From assembly GCF_000735365.1 (NCBI RefSeq), contig NZ_JMPL01000018.1:1-55831 (forward strand): a DNA stretch of 55,831 nt, in the 5' to 3' direction. The notes below the pieces were generated by a model that ran no database searches, had not been told where the DNA came from, and saw only the letters and a list, made by a program, of their open reading frames with translations. Made by a program: the position numbers and the translations under genes. This stretch comes from Kluyvera ascorbata ATCC 33433. GTDB taxonomy: Bacteria > Pseudomonadota > Gammaproteobacteria > Enterobacterales > Enterobacteriaceae. Of this stretch, positions 46,925-55,484 are shown one piece after another (the stretch's first letter is position 1; every line of letters begins with the position of its first letter).

Positions 46925-47399
46925 CCCGGTGATGTATTTAACCGCTATCATTGCGATAGCCTCACTTCTGCTGTCGGCATACTTGCTCTTCACGCGTCAA
47001 CCGCGAGGCAGCATGAATGTCGATTGTTCAACTATGCTACAAATGGCCTATAAAGACCCTGACCTAACGGCCACCATCAATCTCACCTTCCGATTGCACC
47101 GAAACCATACTGGACAGGTTGCCCTGAGTGGGAAAATCAAACAAGACGATCGTACCCAGACTATCTCAAGAACGATGTTATTTGACTACGAGGTGAAGAC
47201 GCCGGGTGAGATCTCATTAGATAACATGCGCTATGCCAAAAACCTGAAAGATTCAGTAACGGACGATGAGTTCAAGATGAATTTCTTTTATGTTCCCGAT
47301 GGGCAAAAAAGAACCATAAAAATACGCGCCACCCGAAACGCCTATCTTATTGAAAACCTGCACTCCCCCGTTTTTCTATGTGTAAATACAAAGTTGTAG
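46902..47399 (+). CDS. FidL-like inner-membrane protein
   Basis: A 165-residue protein with one N-terminal membrane helix (YLTAIIAIASLLLSAYLLF) and a periplasmic domain with two cysteines (VDCST; FLCVN). The family is found next to MarT-type regulators and may modulate them, as ToxS does for ToxR. It overlaps the regulator gene by 23 bp; ATG 46902 or 46908 could be used. Confidence 0.7.
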   Translation: MVMNKVSNPVMYLTAIIAIASLLLSAYLLFTRQPRGSMNVDCSTMLQMAYKDPDLTATINLTFRLHRNHTGQVALSGKIKQDDRTQTISRTMLFDYEVKTPGEISLDNMRYAKNLKDSVTDDEFKMNFFYVPDGQKRTIKIRATRNAYLIENLHSPVFLCVNTKL

Positions 47400-47495
47400 T
47401 ATGAAGCGCCTGGACCGTTACAAAGATTCAGGCGGGAAAACGTGGAAAAAAAACTGGCCATATAACGACCAGTTTTGTCGGTGTTTTGCCGAAAA

Positions 47496-48131
47496 TCAGA
47501 AGCGATAACCGGCGGAGAACATAAATACCCACGGATCCAGTCTGGTGCTGACATTCTGGTTCACGCCATTCGCTTTAAACTTCACGTTGGTGTCGATATC
47601 CATGTACCAGACCGACATATTCAGCAGCCAGTCACGGTTAATCAGATAATCCAGACCAACCTGCCCTGCGGCTCCCCAGGAGTCGTCGAGGCTCAGATCA
47701 GAAAGTCCTGCCTTTTTACCGGTGTCGTTAAAGTCGTTATCAAAGAAGGTGGTGTAGTTGATGCCCGCGCCGATGTACGGACGTACCTTGCTTTGCGCGT
47801 CGCCAAAGTACCACTGCGCCATCAGCGTCGGAGGCAGATGATGGACGGTCGCGATATCACCGGTAGGGCCGGTCCCTACTTTGTGACGAAACGGTGTCGC
47901 TGCCAGCAGTTCAATACCAATATTCTCCGTCGCCATATAGGTAAATGTCAGCCCTAATTGCGTATTGTTGCTGACATTAAAGCCACCGAGACTGCCCAGA
48001 ACATTATCAGAGCCTTCTGTCGGTCTGACCGTCGCAGAACCCGCACGAATGAAAAATTCTCCCGCCTCGTGCGCCCAGACGCCGCTTGAAAAGGTACTCA
48101 AAACTAATGCAGCCATTGCTAACTTCTTCAT
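47496..48131 (-). CDS. ompW: Outer membrane protein W
   Basis: A 211-residue eight-strand barrel. The signal peptide MKKLAMAALVLSTFSSGVWA precedes HEAGE. The C-terminus ends FMFSAGYRF with the terminal phenylalanine used for outer-membrane assembly. The start at 48131 has GAGG eight bases upstream; in-frame upstream codons belong to the leader. OmpW takes part in stress adaptation and uptake of small hydrophobic molecules. Confidence 0.95.
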   Translation of the reverse strand: MKKLAMAALVLSTFSSGVWAHEAGEFFIRAGSATVRPTEGSDNVLGSLGGFNVSNNTQLGLTFTYMATENIGIELLAATPFRHKVGTGPTGDIATVHHLPPTLMAQWYFGDAQSKVRPYIGAGINYTTFFDNDFNDTGKKAGLSDLSLDDSWGAAGQVGLDYLINRDWLLNMSVWYMDIDTNVKFKANGVNQNVSTRLDPWVFMFSAGYRF

Positions 48132-48649
48132 ATCCATTTCCTCGTTATGGTTTTTTCTAGCGCGGAGAATATACCTATAACGGAGTGCTTTTTGCTCGAG
48201 ATAAGTCACACCAAATCATTATATTTAACATTTATTGATCTAGATTAATTTTTTGCCCACATCGAATTCACAGAATTTATATCTACATCAATTTCATAAA
48301 TTTCGCGCAAATGATTTAACGCTGTACTCTCATAGCGATGAATGGAACAGTCTGATTTTTATACTTAATTATTCTATTGATGTTTGCTAATCGCTCTCAT
48401 CAGGGATGGAACCCTCCGTCAAAAGGGCCTGACCTATAACCCCTGTTCGGTCACAACCCGCGCTAACCATTCCTGCCCGAACGTTGAGCGAAAATGGGGG
48501 AATCACGTTGCAGGACTCTCTGACACCGACATCATGAGTTCCTTTTTACAAAGATATACTTAGCCCAGCTGGCGTAGGGAGTGCTACGGCCACGCGATTT
48601 GCGGTACAATTGCCGGCTAATCAACACCTGCCATACTCAAGGAGAGTGC
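48132..48649. promoter_or_regulatory. Divergent ompW / yciC region with an FNR-like site
   Basis: TTGAT-CTAG-ATTAA at 48235-48248 matches the FNR consensus TTGAT-N4-ATCAA at nine of ten positions, about 104 bp upstream of ompW. E. coli ompW is FNR-activated. A minus-strand TATAAT lies at 48218-48223, close to the site. The rest of the region (48260-48640) shows no gene; a TATACT at 48555-48560 might be a yciC -10. Confidence 0.55.
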
Positions 48650-49393
48650 ATGTCTATCACGGCGCAGTCCGTATACCGTGACACGGGTAATTTTTTCCGT
48701 AATCAGTTCGTCACCATCTTACTGATTGCTTTGCTCTGTTCATTTATCACCGTAGTGCTCGGCCATGCCTTTTCTCCGAGCGACGATCAGCTGGCGATGC
48801 TGACCACTGGGGATAATCTGGCGGGCAGCACCGGTCTGTTCGATCTGGTACAGAACATGACTCCAGAGCAGCAGCAAATCCTGCTACGCTCCTCTGCGGC
48901 TTCAACCTTCTCGGGGCTTATTGGTAATGCGGTTCTCGCGGGTGGGATCCTGCTGCTTATCCAGCTAATCTCCGCCGGACACTGCGTGAGCGCTCTGCGC
49001 GCTATCGGCGCAAGCGCGCCGGTGCTGCCGAAACTGTTTGTGCTTATTTTTCTCAGCACTTTCTTGATCCAGATGGGCATGATGTTGGTTATTGTCCCAG
49101 GTATTCTGCTGGCTATCGTGCTGGCGTTCGCGCCGATTATCATGGTGCAGGATAAACTTGGCGTGTTCTCTGCCGTTCGCATCAGTACGCGTCTGGGTTG
49201 GGCTAATTGGCGCCTTATCACACCGGCAGTTATCGGCTGGATGCTGGCAAAAACGCTGCTGTTGCTTCTGGCATCCAGCTTTGCCGTACTCACTCCTTAT
49301 CTCGGCGCTGTGGTGATCAATACCCTTAGCAACCTCGTTTCGGCTTTGTTGCTGATCTATTTATTCCGCGTGTATATGCTTATTCGTCAATAA
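48650..49393 (+). CDS. yciC: Inner-membrane protein YciC (UPF0259)
   Basis: A 247-residue protein with about six hydrophobic segments, same length as E. coli YciC. The start at 48650 follows AAGGAGAG. Function unknown. First of the yciC-yciB-yciA run. Confidence 0.93.
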   Translation: MSITAQSVYRDTGNFFRNQFVTILLIALLCSFITVVLGHAFSPSDDQLAMLTTGDNLAGSTGLFDLVQNMTPEQQQILLRSSAASTFSGLIGNAVLAGGILLLIQLISAGHCVSALRAIGASAPVLPKLFVLIFLSTFLIQMGMMLVIVPGILLAIVLAFAPIIMVQDKLGVFSAVRISTRLGWANWRLITPAVIGWMLAKTLLLLLASSFAVLTPYLGAVVINTLSNLVSALLLIYLFRVYMLIRQ

Positions 49394-49440
49394 ACTGATG
49401 CTGCCCATCGGTGGGCAGCGCTGAACTACGGAATCGAAGT

Positions 49441-49980
49441 ATGAAGCAGTTTCTGGATTTCTTACCGCTGGTTGTCTTCTTTGCGTTCTATAAGATTTAT
49501 GACATCTATGCGGCCACCAGCGCGCTGATCGTCGCCACTGCGGTGGTGTTGATTTACAGCTGGGTGCGCTACCGCAAAGTTGAAAAAATGGCGCTTATCA
49601 CCTTTATTCTGGTGGCAGTGTTTGGCGGCCTGACTATCTTCTTCCATAACGATGAGTTTATTAAATGGAAGGTGACGGTGATTTACGCCCTCTTCGCTGG
49701 CGCGCTGCTGGTGAGCCAGTGGGTGATGAAAAAGCCGCTTATCCAGCGCATGCTGGGCAAAGAACTCACCCTGCCGGAAACCGTGTGGTCGCGGCTGAAC
49801 CTGGCCTGGGCAGTATTCTTTATCTTATGCGGCGTAGCCAATATCTACATCGCCTTCTGGTTGCCGCAGGAAATCTGGGTAAACTTTAAGGTGTTTGGCT
49901 TAACCGCTCTGACGCTGGTCTTCACCGTGCTGAGCGGCGTTTACATCTATCGTCATATGCCGCAAGACGACCATAAGTAA
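49441..49980 (+). CDS. yciB: Septation/intracellular-spread protein YciB
   Basis: A 179-residue, about five-segment membrane protein ([26 protein letters not shown]) equal in length to E. coli YciB (IspA-type), linked to cell-envelope synthesis and septation. The start at 49441 is preferred over the open frame from 49411. Co-transcribed with yciA. Confidence 0.94.
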   Translation: MKQFLDFLPLVVFFAFYKIYDIYAATSALIVATAVVLIYSWVRYRKVEKMALITFILVAVFGGLTIFFHNDEFIKWKVTVIYALFAGALLVSQWVMKKPLIQRMLGKELTLPETVWSRLNLAWAVFFILCGVANIYIAFWLPQEIWVNFKVFGLTALTLVFTVLSGVYIYRHMPQDDHK

Positions 49981-49995
49981 GTACAGAGAAGAACC

Positions 49996-50394
49996 ATGAC
50001 TCAACAAAATGACGCGCCTCAGGGTGAGCTGGTATTACGCACTTTAGCGATGCCTGCGGATACCAATGCCAACGGTGATATTTTTGGCGGTTGGCTGATG
50101 TCGCAAATGGATATTGGCGGCGCCATTATGGCAAAAGAAGTCGCCCATGGCCGCGTAGTGACCGTTCGCGTGGATGGTATGACCTTCCTGCGCCCGGTTG
50201 CGGTGGGTGATGTGGTGTGCTGTTACGCGCGCTGCGTAAAACGTGGCAATACGTCAGTCACTATCAACATAGAAGTGTGGGTGAAGAAAGTATCGTCGGA
50301 GCCGATTGGCCAGCGCTACAAGGCCACCGAAGCGCTGTTTATCTACGTCGCGGTTGACCCGCAAGGTAAGCCTCGCGCTATCCCAAGTGCATAA
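49996..50394 (+). CDS. yciA: Acyl-CoA thioester hydrolase YciA
   Basis: A 132-residue hotdog-fold thioesterase. The motif NANGDIFGGWLMSQMDIGGAI carries the catalytic aspartate, and VDGMTFLRPVAVGDVV is conserved. It hydrolyses a wide range of acyl-CoA esters. It is the last gene of the backbone block before the change of synteny. Confidence 0.96.
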   Translation: MTQQNDAPQGELVLRTLAMPADTNANGDIFGGWLMSQMDIGGAIMAKEVAHGRVVTVRVDGMTFLRPVAVGDVVCCYARCVKRGNTSVTINIEVWVKKVSSEPIGQRYKATEALFIYVAVDPQGKPRAIPSA

Positions 50395-50396
50395 AA

Positions 50397-50430
50397 CAAC
50401 AAGCCCGGCAATCTATCGCCGGGCTTGTTG
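50397..50430 (+). terminator. yciA terminator
   Basis: A 13-bp stem CAACAAGCCCGGC / GCCGGGCTTGTTG with TTTG after it, three bases beyond the yciA stop. Confidence 0.8.
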
Positions 50431-50433
50431 TTT

Positions 50434-50464
50434 GTAGGCCGGATAAGCAAAGCGCCATCCGGCA
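50434..50464. repeat. REP element
   Basis: GTAGGCCGGATAAGC...GCGCCATCCGGCA is a standard enterobacterial repetitive extragenic palindrome. It sits exactly between yciA and the yniB block, which are not neighbours in E. coli. Confidence 0.85.
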
Positions 50465-50476
50465 GCATGGCCAACC

Positions 50477-51013
50477 TTAGAGGAAACCCAACACCTTCAG
50501 CACAAAGTAGCCAATCACGATGATGATAATCGGCAAAATATAGAGCGGGAAAAACTGTACCAGAATCGTGTGACGCGGCACTTCAACCCGTGCTTCCAGC
50601 GCTTCACGGCTCAGCCCTTCCGCCCCTTTCGCTTTCTCCAGGATAAGCTGATCGTTCACCCCTTCCCGCAAATACTTCGCCTGACGCGACATACGTGCAC
50701 CGGAATCCTGCAGCGCCAGCGCAACAAAGATCAGCGCATAGATAATCCAGAACATAATATTCAGGCCGTTATGGAAATCCGGCTGCGGTGAGTTGTACCA
50801 AAAGACATTTAAGAATGGCGTATTGAAACGCATCATTTCGACCATCACGTGCACGAAGTCCATCATGACGGCATCGATTCCCGGCTGTTTAGCGCTGTGC
50901 TCGTACATGAATTTGAGTACGGAAATCAGCGTTGAAATCACTGCAGGAATAAAAATCACCCACCCGGCGATACGCTTCAGGATGGCAATGCGTCCAGCTT
51001 GTTGATACGTCAT
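50477..51013 (-). CDS. yniB: Inner-membrane protein YniB
   Basis: A 178-residue membrane protein, same length as E. coli YniB (MTYQQAGRIAILKRIAGWVIF; NPFLNVFWYNSP-like TPFLNVFWYNSPQP). Three to four hydrophobic segments with a cytoplasmic loop LALQDSGARMSRQAKYLREG. Function unknown. Divergent from hxpB. Confidence 0.93.
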   Translation of the reverse strand: MTYQQAGRIAILKRIAGWVIFIPAVISTLISVLKFMYEHSAKQPGIDAVMMDFVHVMVEMMRFNTPFLNVFWYNSPQPDFHNGLNIMFWIIYALIFVALALQDSGARMSRQAKYLREGVNDQLILEKAKGAEGLSREALEARVEVPRHTILVQFFPLYILPIIIIVIGYFVLKVLGFL

Positions 51014-51148
51014 GGGTTCCCCTTGTTAAGACGCCTACGCTCGGGCTAAGTGCTTATTTAGTCTACCCGCTGAAGGTGACTTTCGCCCGACTTTACGCGC
51101 GATATGATATACCATTGCTGCACTCGATACCCTAAAGGAGAGGTAGTT

Positions 51149-51817
51149 ATGTCCACCGAGCGTCAAATACGTGCCGCGATTTTCGATATGGATGGCTTAT
51201 TGATTGATTCAGAACCGCTGTGGGATCGTGGGGAACACGAAGTCCTGAGCGAGTTGGGGGTAGACTTCACCCGCCGTCATGAGCTTCCGGATACCCGCGG
51301 TCTGCGTATCGATCTGGTCGTGGATCTCTGGTTCGGGCAACAACCATGGACGGGGCCGGATCGCGCAACCGTCGTTGAGCGCATTATCAGCCGCGTTATC
51401 TCCCTCGTGGAAGAGACGCGTCCGCTGCTGCCGGGCGTACGTGAAGCGGTAGCGCTTTGCAAAGCTCAGGGGCTGAAGGTCGGTCTCGCCTCCGCATCGC
51501 CGCTCTATATGCTGGAAAAAGTGCTGACCATGTTCGACCTGCGTGACCAGTTCGATGCGCTGGCTTCCGCCGATAAGCTGGACTACAGCAAGCCGCACCC
51601 GCAGGTCTACCTTAACTGTGCGGCACAGCTCGGCGTCAGCCCGCTCAACTGCGTGGCGCTGGAAGATTCTGTTAACGGGATGATTGCCAGCAAAGCTGCA
51701 CGCATGCGCTCTATCGTGGTTCCCGCGGCTGAAAGCCAACTTGACCCGCGTTTCAGCCTGGCCGATATCAAACTGTCTTCCCTCGAATCCCTCACGCGCG
51801 AAAATCTTCTTGGGTAA
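51149..51817 (+). CDS. hxpB: Hexitol phosphatase B (HAD family)
   Basis: A 222-residue HAD-like sugar phosphatase (yniC), with the nucleophile motif FDMDGLLIDSEPLWD, ASASP in the second motif, SKPHPQVY lysine and EDSVNG acidic motif. E. coli HxpB acts on 2-deoxyglucose 6-phosphate and hexitol phosphates. The start at 51149 follows AAAGGAGAGG. Confidence 0.95.
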   Translation: MSTERQIRAAIFDMDGLLIDSEPLWDRGEHEVLSELGVDFTRRHELPDTRGLRIDLVVDLWFGQQPWTGPDRATVVERIISRVISLVEETRPLLPGVREAVALCKAQGLKVGLASASPLYMLEKVLTMFDLRDQFDALASADKLDYSKPHPQVYLNCAAQLGVSPLNCVALEDSVNGMIASKAARMRSIVVPAAESQLDPRFSLADIKLSSLESLTRENLLG

Positions 51818-51866
51818 TGGTTGTGCGGGCATACATTATGCCCGCAAATGATAACCACCTCATAAA

Positions 51867-51885
51867 AATGAAACACTGTTTTATT
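51867..51885. promoter_or_regulatory. KdgR operator upstream of kduD
   Basis: AATGAAA-CACTG-TTTTATT fits the KdgR consensus AATRAAA-YRYYR-TTTYATT at every position. It lies 86 bp upstream of the kduD start. The same half-sites occur at 2264-2282, tying kduD to the tog locus. Confidence 0.85.
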
Positions 51886-51970
51886 TTTATTTGAATTTTC
51901 GACTACGCCCTTCTATGCTTTCGTCTGTAGGTCATTCTCATAACGATAAAAACCGCATACAGGGGTCGAC

Positions 51971-52732
51971 ATGATTCTTAACGCATTTAATCTGCAAGGC
52001 AAAGTGGCGCTCGTCACTGGGTGTGATAAAGGTCTGGGTCAAGGCATGGCGCTGGGGCTCGCTGAAGCCGGGTGCGATATTGTGAGCGTCAGCCGTCGGG
52101 TGCCGCAGGAAACCGCTGAAAAAGTGGCGGCGCTGGGCCGACGTTTATACGCGATTCAGGCCGACCTGAGTCAGGCAGAAAGCATCGCTGATATTGTGCC
52201 TGCGGCCGTTGCCGCGGCTGGCCGCATTGATATCCTGGTCAACAATGCCGGGACTATCCGCCGGGAAGACGCACTCACCTTTAGTGAAAAAGACTGGGAT
52301 GAGGTGATGAATCTGAACATCAAATCGGTGTTCTTTCTCTCACAGGCCGTTGCCAGGCAGTTCATGAAGCAAGGTGACGGCGGAAAAATTATTAATATTG
52401 CCTCGATGCTCTCTTTCCAGGGCGGCATTCGTGTGCCATCCTACACCGCCTCAAAAAGCGGCGTCCTCGGCATCACCCGCCTGCTGGCGAATGAATGGGC
52501 GCAGCACCAGATTAACGTTAACGCGATTGCGCCAGGGTATATGGCTACCAACAATACCCAACAGCTGCGCGAAGACGCCGAACGCAGCAAAGAGATTCTT
52601 GACCGTATTCCGGCAGGCCGCTGGGGTTCGCCAGACGATCTGAAAGGCCCGGTGGTCTTCCTCGCCTCATCCGCCTCTGATTATATCAATGGCTACACCA
52701 TTGCCGTCGACGGTGGCTGGCTGGCGCGTTAA
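51971..52732 (+). CDS. kduD: 2-dehydro-3-deoxy-D-gluconate 5-dehydrogenase
   Basis: A 253-residue SDR with TGCDKGLGQG cofactor motif, NNAG, catalytic serine in NIASML and YTASKSG. KduD reduces 2,5-diketo-3-deoxygluconate to 2-keto-3-deoxygluconate in pectin catabolism. Length matches. The partner kduI is absent from the window. It has its own KdgR-controlled promoter and is inserted between hxpB and ydjM. Confidence 0.92.
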   Translation: MILNAFNLQGKVALVTGCDKGLGQGMALGLAEAGCDIVSVSRRVPQETAEKVAALGRRLYAIQADLSQAESIADIVPAAVAAAGRIDILVNNAGTIRREDALTFSEKDWDEVMNLNIKSVFFLSQAVARQFMKQGDGGKIINIASMLSFQGGIRVPSYTASKSGVLGITRLLANEWAQHQINVNAIAPGYMATNNTQQLREDAERSKEILDRIPAGRWGSPDDLKGPVVFLASSASDYINGYTIAVDGGWLAR

Positions 52733-52789
52733 CTTTTTGACAAAGAGTTACACTGTAACCTCTTCCGCCTACTGTATAAAAACCCTATA

Positions 52790-52805
52790 CTGTATGAATT
52801 TACAG
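52790..52805. promoter_or_regulatory. LexA box of ydjM
   Basis: CTGTATGAATTTACAG (CTGT-N8-ACAG) is a perfect SOS box 16 bp before the ydjM start and overlaps a -10 TATACT. A second, weaker CTGT lies 18 bp upstream. E. coli ydjM is a known LexA-regulated gene. Confidence 0.85.
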
Positions 52806-52821
52806 AATAACGGGTTTTATC

Positions 52822-53412
52822 ATGACGGCGGAAGGTCATCTGCTCTTTTCCATCGCCTGCGCGGTGTTTGCTAAAAATGCCGAGCTTACGCCAGTTCTCG
52901 CTCAGGGGGACTGGTGGCATATCGTGCCGTCGGCGATATTGACCTGTCTGCTGCCAGATATTGACCACCCGCGCTCGCTGCTTGGGCAGCGGCTGAGTTG
53001 GTTATCGAAACCCATCGCCCGACTCTGCGGCCACCGCGGGTTCACCCACAGCCTGCTCGCCGTTTTTGGCGCGTTGACGTTGTTCTATCTGAAAGTACCC
53101 GATAGCTGGATTGTTCCGGCCGATGCGCTTCAGGGGATGGTGCTGGGCTATCTCAGTCATATTCTGGCTGACATGCTTACTCCTGCTGGCGTGCCGCTGC
53201 TCTGGCCATGCCGCTGGCGTTTCCGCCTGCCCATTCTCGCCCCACGCAAAGGTAACCAGTTGGAGCGTGTGCTGTGCATGGCGCTATTCGCCTATGCCGT
53301 CTTTATGCCGCAGTCCCTGCCGGATAACGGCGCGGTCCGTTGGTCCTCATCAATGATTAATTTGCTGCAAACGGACTTCAACCGCTTTATCGGTCGCCAC
53401 GTTGAGCAATAA
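52822..53412 (+). CDS. ydjM: SOS-induced inner-membrane protein YdjM
   Basis: A 196-residue membrane protein of the YdjM/LexA-binding metal-dependent hydrolase-like family, with conserved His-rich motifs (LPDIDHPRS, HRGFTHS, GYLSHILADMLTP). Length equals E. coli YdjM. LexA control is shown by the box at 52790. Function unknown. Confidence 0.93.
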   Translation: MTAEGHLLFSIACAVFAKNAELTPVLAQGDWWHIVPSAILTCLLPDIDHPRSLLGQRLSWLSKPIARLCGHRGFTHSLLAVFGALTLFYLKVPDSWIVPADALQGMVLGYLSHILADMLTPAGVPLLWPCRWRFRLPILAPRKGNQLERVLCMALFAYAVFMPQSLPDNGAVRWSSSMINLLQTDFNRFIGRHVEQ

Positions 53413-53589
53413 TCCAGCGAAATTCACACTTTTGGCATAATCAATTCCATTTGGATATAAGCGGACTAATACACTTCTGTTAACCTTCTCACATCCAGAC
53501 AAATCTTTACGGATTTGATCTAAAAAACACACGTCGCGGCTGTCTTTATTGCCGCTGAACGCCGTGGATAATACTTCAGGAGAACGGGG

Positions 53590-54981
53590 ATGAATTTTCC
53601 ATTAATAGCGAACGTTATTGTGTTCGTGGTACTGCTGTTTGCACTGGCACAAACGCGCCATAAGCAGTGGAGTCTGGCCAAAAAAGTACTGGTCGGTCTG
53701 GTTATCGGCGTGGTCTTTGGCCTTGCGCTACAGATGATTTACGGTTCCGACAACCCGGTGCTGAAAGATTCTATTCAGTGGTTCAACATTGTCGGCAACG
53801 GCTATGTGCAACTGCTGCAAATGATCGTGATGCCGCTGGTCTTCGCCTCAATTCTGAGCGCCGTTGCCCGTCTGCATAACGCCTCTCAGCTCGGTAAAAT
53901 CAGCTTCCTGACCATCGGTACGCTGCTGTTTACCACGCTGATTGCCGCGCTGGTCGGTGTGCTGGTTACAAACCTGTTCGGTCTGACCGCTGAAGGTCTG
54001 GTTCAGGGTACGGCAGAAACCGCGCGTCTGAACGCCATTCAGAGCAACTACGTTGGTAAAATTGCCGACTTGAGCGTGCCACAGCTGCTGCTCTCCTTCG
54101 TGCCGAAAAACCCGTTTGCTGACCTGACCGGCGCTAACCCAACTTCTATTATCAGCATCGTTATCTTCTCCGCATTCCTCGGCGTCGCCGCGCTGAAGCT
54201 GCTGAAAGACGATGAGCCGAAAGGCAAACGCGTACTGACCGCTATCGATACCCTGCAAGGCTGGGTCATGAAGCTGGTTCGCCTGGTGATGCAGCTGACG
54301 CCTTACGGCGTACTGGCGCTGATGACCAAAGTCGTTGCTGGTTCTAACCTGCAGGACATCATCAAGCTGGGCAGCTTTGTTGTCGCCTCTTATCTGGGTC
54401 TGATCATTATGTTCGTGGTACACGGCCTGCTGCTGGGTGCTAACGGCGTCAGCCCGCTGAAGTATTTCCGTAAAGTCTGGCCGGTGCTGACTTTCGCCTT
54501 CACCAGCCGTTCCAGCGCCGCTTCTATTCCGCTGAACGTGGAAGCACAGACCCGTCGTCTGGGCGTGCCGGAGTCTATCGCCAGCTTCTCTGCATCCTTT
54601 GGTGCCACTATTGGTCAGAACGGCTGTGCTGGCCTCTACCCGGCAATGCTGGCGGTGATGGTTGCGCCAACCGTAGGCATTAACCCGCTGGATCCGGTGT
54701 GGATTGCTACCCTTGTTGGCATCGTGACCGTGAGCTCTGCCGGTGTTGCAGGCGTGGGCGGTGGTGCCACTTTCGCGGCGCTGATCGTGCTGCCAGCGAT
54801 GGGTCTGCCGGTGACGCTGGTTGCGCTGCTGATTTCCGTTGAACCGCTTATCGATATGGGTCGTACCGCGCTGAACGTGAGCGGTTCGATGACTGCCGGT
54901 ACTCTGACCAGCCAGTGGCTGCGCCAGACCGACAAAGACGTGTTGAATAGCGAAGAAGACGCAGAGTTAGCCCACCGCTAA
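53590..54981 (+). CDS. tcyP: L-cystine transporter TcyP
   Basis: A 463-residue DAACS-family symporter (YdjN), with the serine-rich hairpin [12 protein letters not shown] and the glycine-rich [14 protein letters not shown] and [11 protein letters not shown] motifs. It takes up cystine and cystathionine and is under CysB control in E. coli; CysB is encoded at 11.6-12.6 kb. A CysB site upstream could not be picked out by eye. Confidence 0.95.
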   Translation: MNFPLIANVIVFVVLLFALAQTRHKQWSLAKKVLVGLVIGVVFGLALQMIYGSDNPVLKDSIQWFNIVGNGYVQLLQMIVMPLVFASILSAVARLHNASQLGKISFLTIGTLLFTTLIAALVGVLVTNLFGLTAEGLVQGTAETARLNAIQSNYVGKIADLSVPQLLLSFVPKNPFADLTGANPTSIISIVIFSAFLGVAALKLLKDDEPKGKRVLTAIDTLQGWVMKLVRLVMQLTPYGVLALMTKVVAGSNLQDIIKLGSFVVASYLGLIIMFVVHGLLLGANGVSPLKYFRKVWPVLTFAFTSRSSAASIPLNVEAQTRRLGVPESIASFSASFGATIGQNGCAGLYPAMLAVMVAPTVGINPLDPVWIATLVGIVTVSSAGVAGVGGGATFAALIVLPAMGLPVTLVALLISVEPLIDMGRTALNVSGSMTAGTLTSQWLRQTDKDVLNSEEDAELAHR

Positions 54982-54985
54982 CCTG

Positions 54986-55052
54986 CAGCCCGGCCGAGCG
55001 AAAGCGACGCCGGGGAGACTCCGGAGTCGGCATTACGCCTCGTCCGGGCTAC
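54986..55052. repeat. REP-like pair after tcyP
   Basis: CAGCCCGGCCGAGCG and GTCGGCATTACGCC...CGTCCGGGCTAC are inversely related units. The right-hand unit repeats the one at 40091-40118. Confidence 0.6.
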
Positions 55053-55056
55053 AAAA

Positions 55057-55088
55057 AAACCGCTGGTTTGTATGCCAGCGGTTTTTTT
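55057..55088 (+). terminator. tcyP terminator
   Basis: AAACCGCTGG / CCAGCGGTTT with an 8-nt loop and seven following T. A-rich on the other side too, so it may also end cedA transcription. Confidence 0.85.
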
Positions 55089-55105
55089 ATATCGGTATCA
55101 CGCCG

Positions 55106-55345
55106 TTACGCGTCTATCTCCCCTTCCTGCCGCATCTGCACCGCCCAACGCTGGGCCGACTCCGGGATGGTGAACGCCTGAGAGCGACAAAACGCGCTGC
55201 CCATCAGCACAAACGCCACGTACTTGCCGCGCAGTAACCAGACATCGCGAAAGCCTTCGACTTTCACAGCGTGATCGGGCGGAGCGGGTTCAGTACGCGG
55301 TACATAGCTGATAATCTGCCGTTTTTGTTGGCGAAGCGGTTTCAT
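55106..55345 (-). CDS. cedA: Cell division activator CedA
   Basis: A 79-residue double-stranded-DNA-binding protein, near-identical in pattern to E. coli CedA (RQIISYVPRTEPAPP, DVWLLRGKYVAFVLMG, ESAQRWA). In E. coli it counteracts division arrest after over-replication and binds RNA polymerase. In E. coli ydjO lies on the tcyP side and katE on the chbG side; neither is present here. Confidence 0.93.
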   Translation of the reverse strand: MKPLRQQKRQIISYVPRTEPAPPDHAVKVEGFRDVWLLRGKYVAFVLMGSAFCRSQAFTIPESAQRWAVQMRQEGEIDA

Positions 55346-55431
55346 AAGCAGTTAAATTCACAATCAGTAATAGCAAAAGCAGGAAAGTCTTATGATAGCA
55401 GGATTCACCCGAGCGCGTCATACACAAAAAA

Positions 55432-55454
55432 GCCCGGCAGGAACACTGCCGGGC
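55432..55454 (-). terminator. chbG terminator
   Basis: GCCCGGCAG / CTGCCGGGC with a 5-nt loop and a run of T on the minus strand, 30 bp beyond the chbG stop. Confidence 0.8.
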
Positions 55455-55484
55455 AAGGGTTTAGGGGGTAAAACATCACTCTTC

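Noticed and set aside
48260-48640. Possible small RNA between ompW and yciC
   Set aside because: No clear promoter plus terminator combination was found, only weak hairpins.
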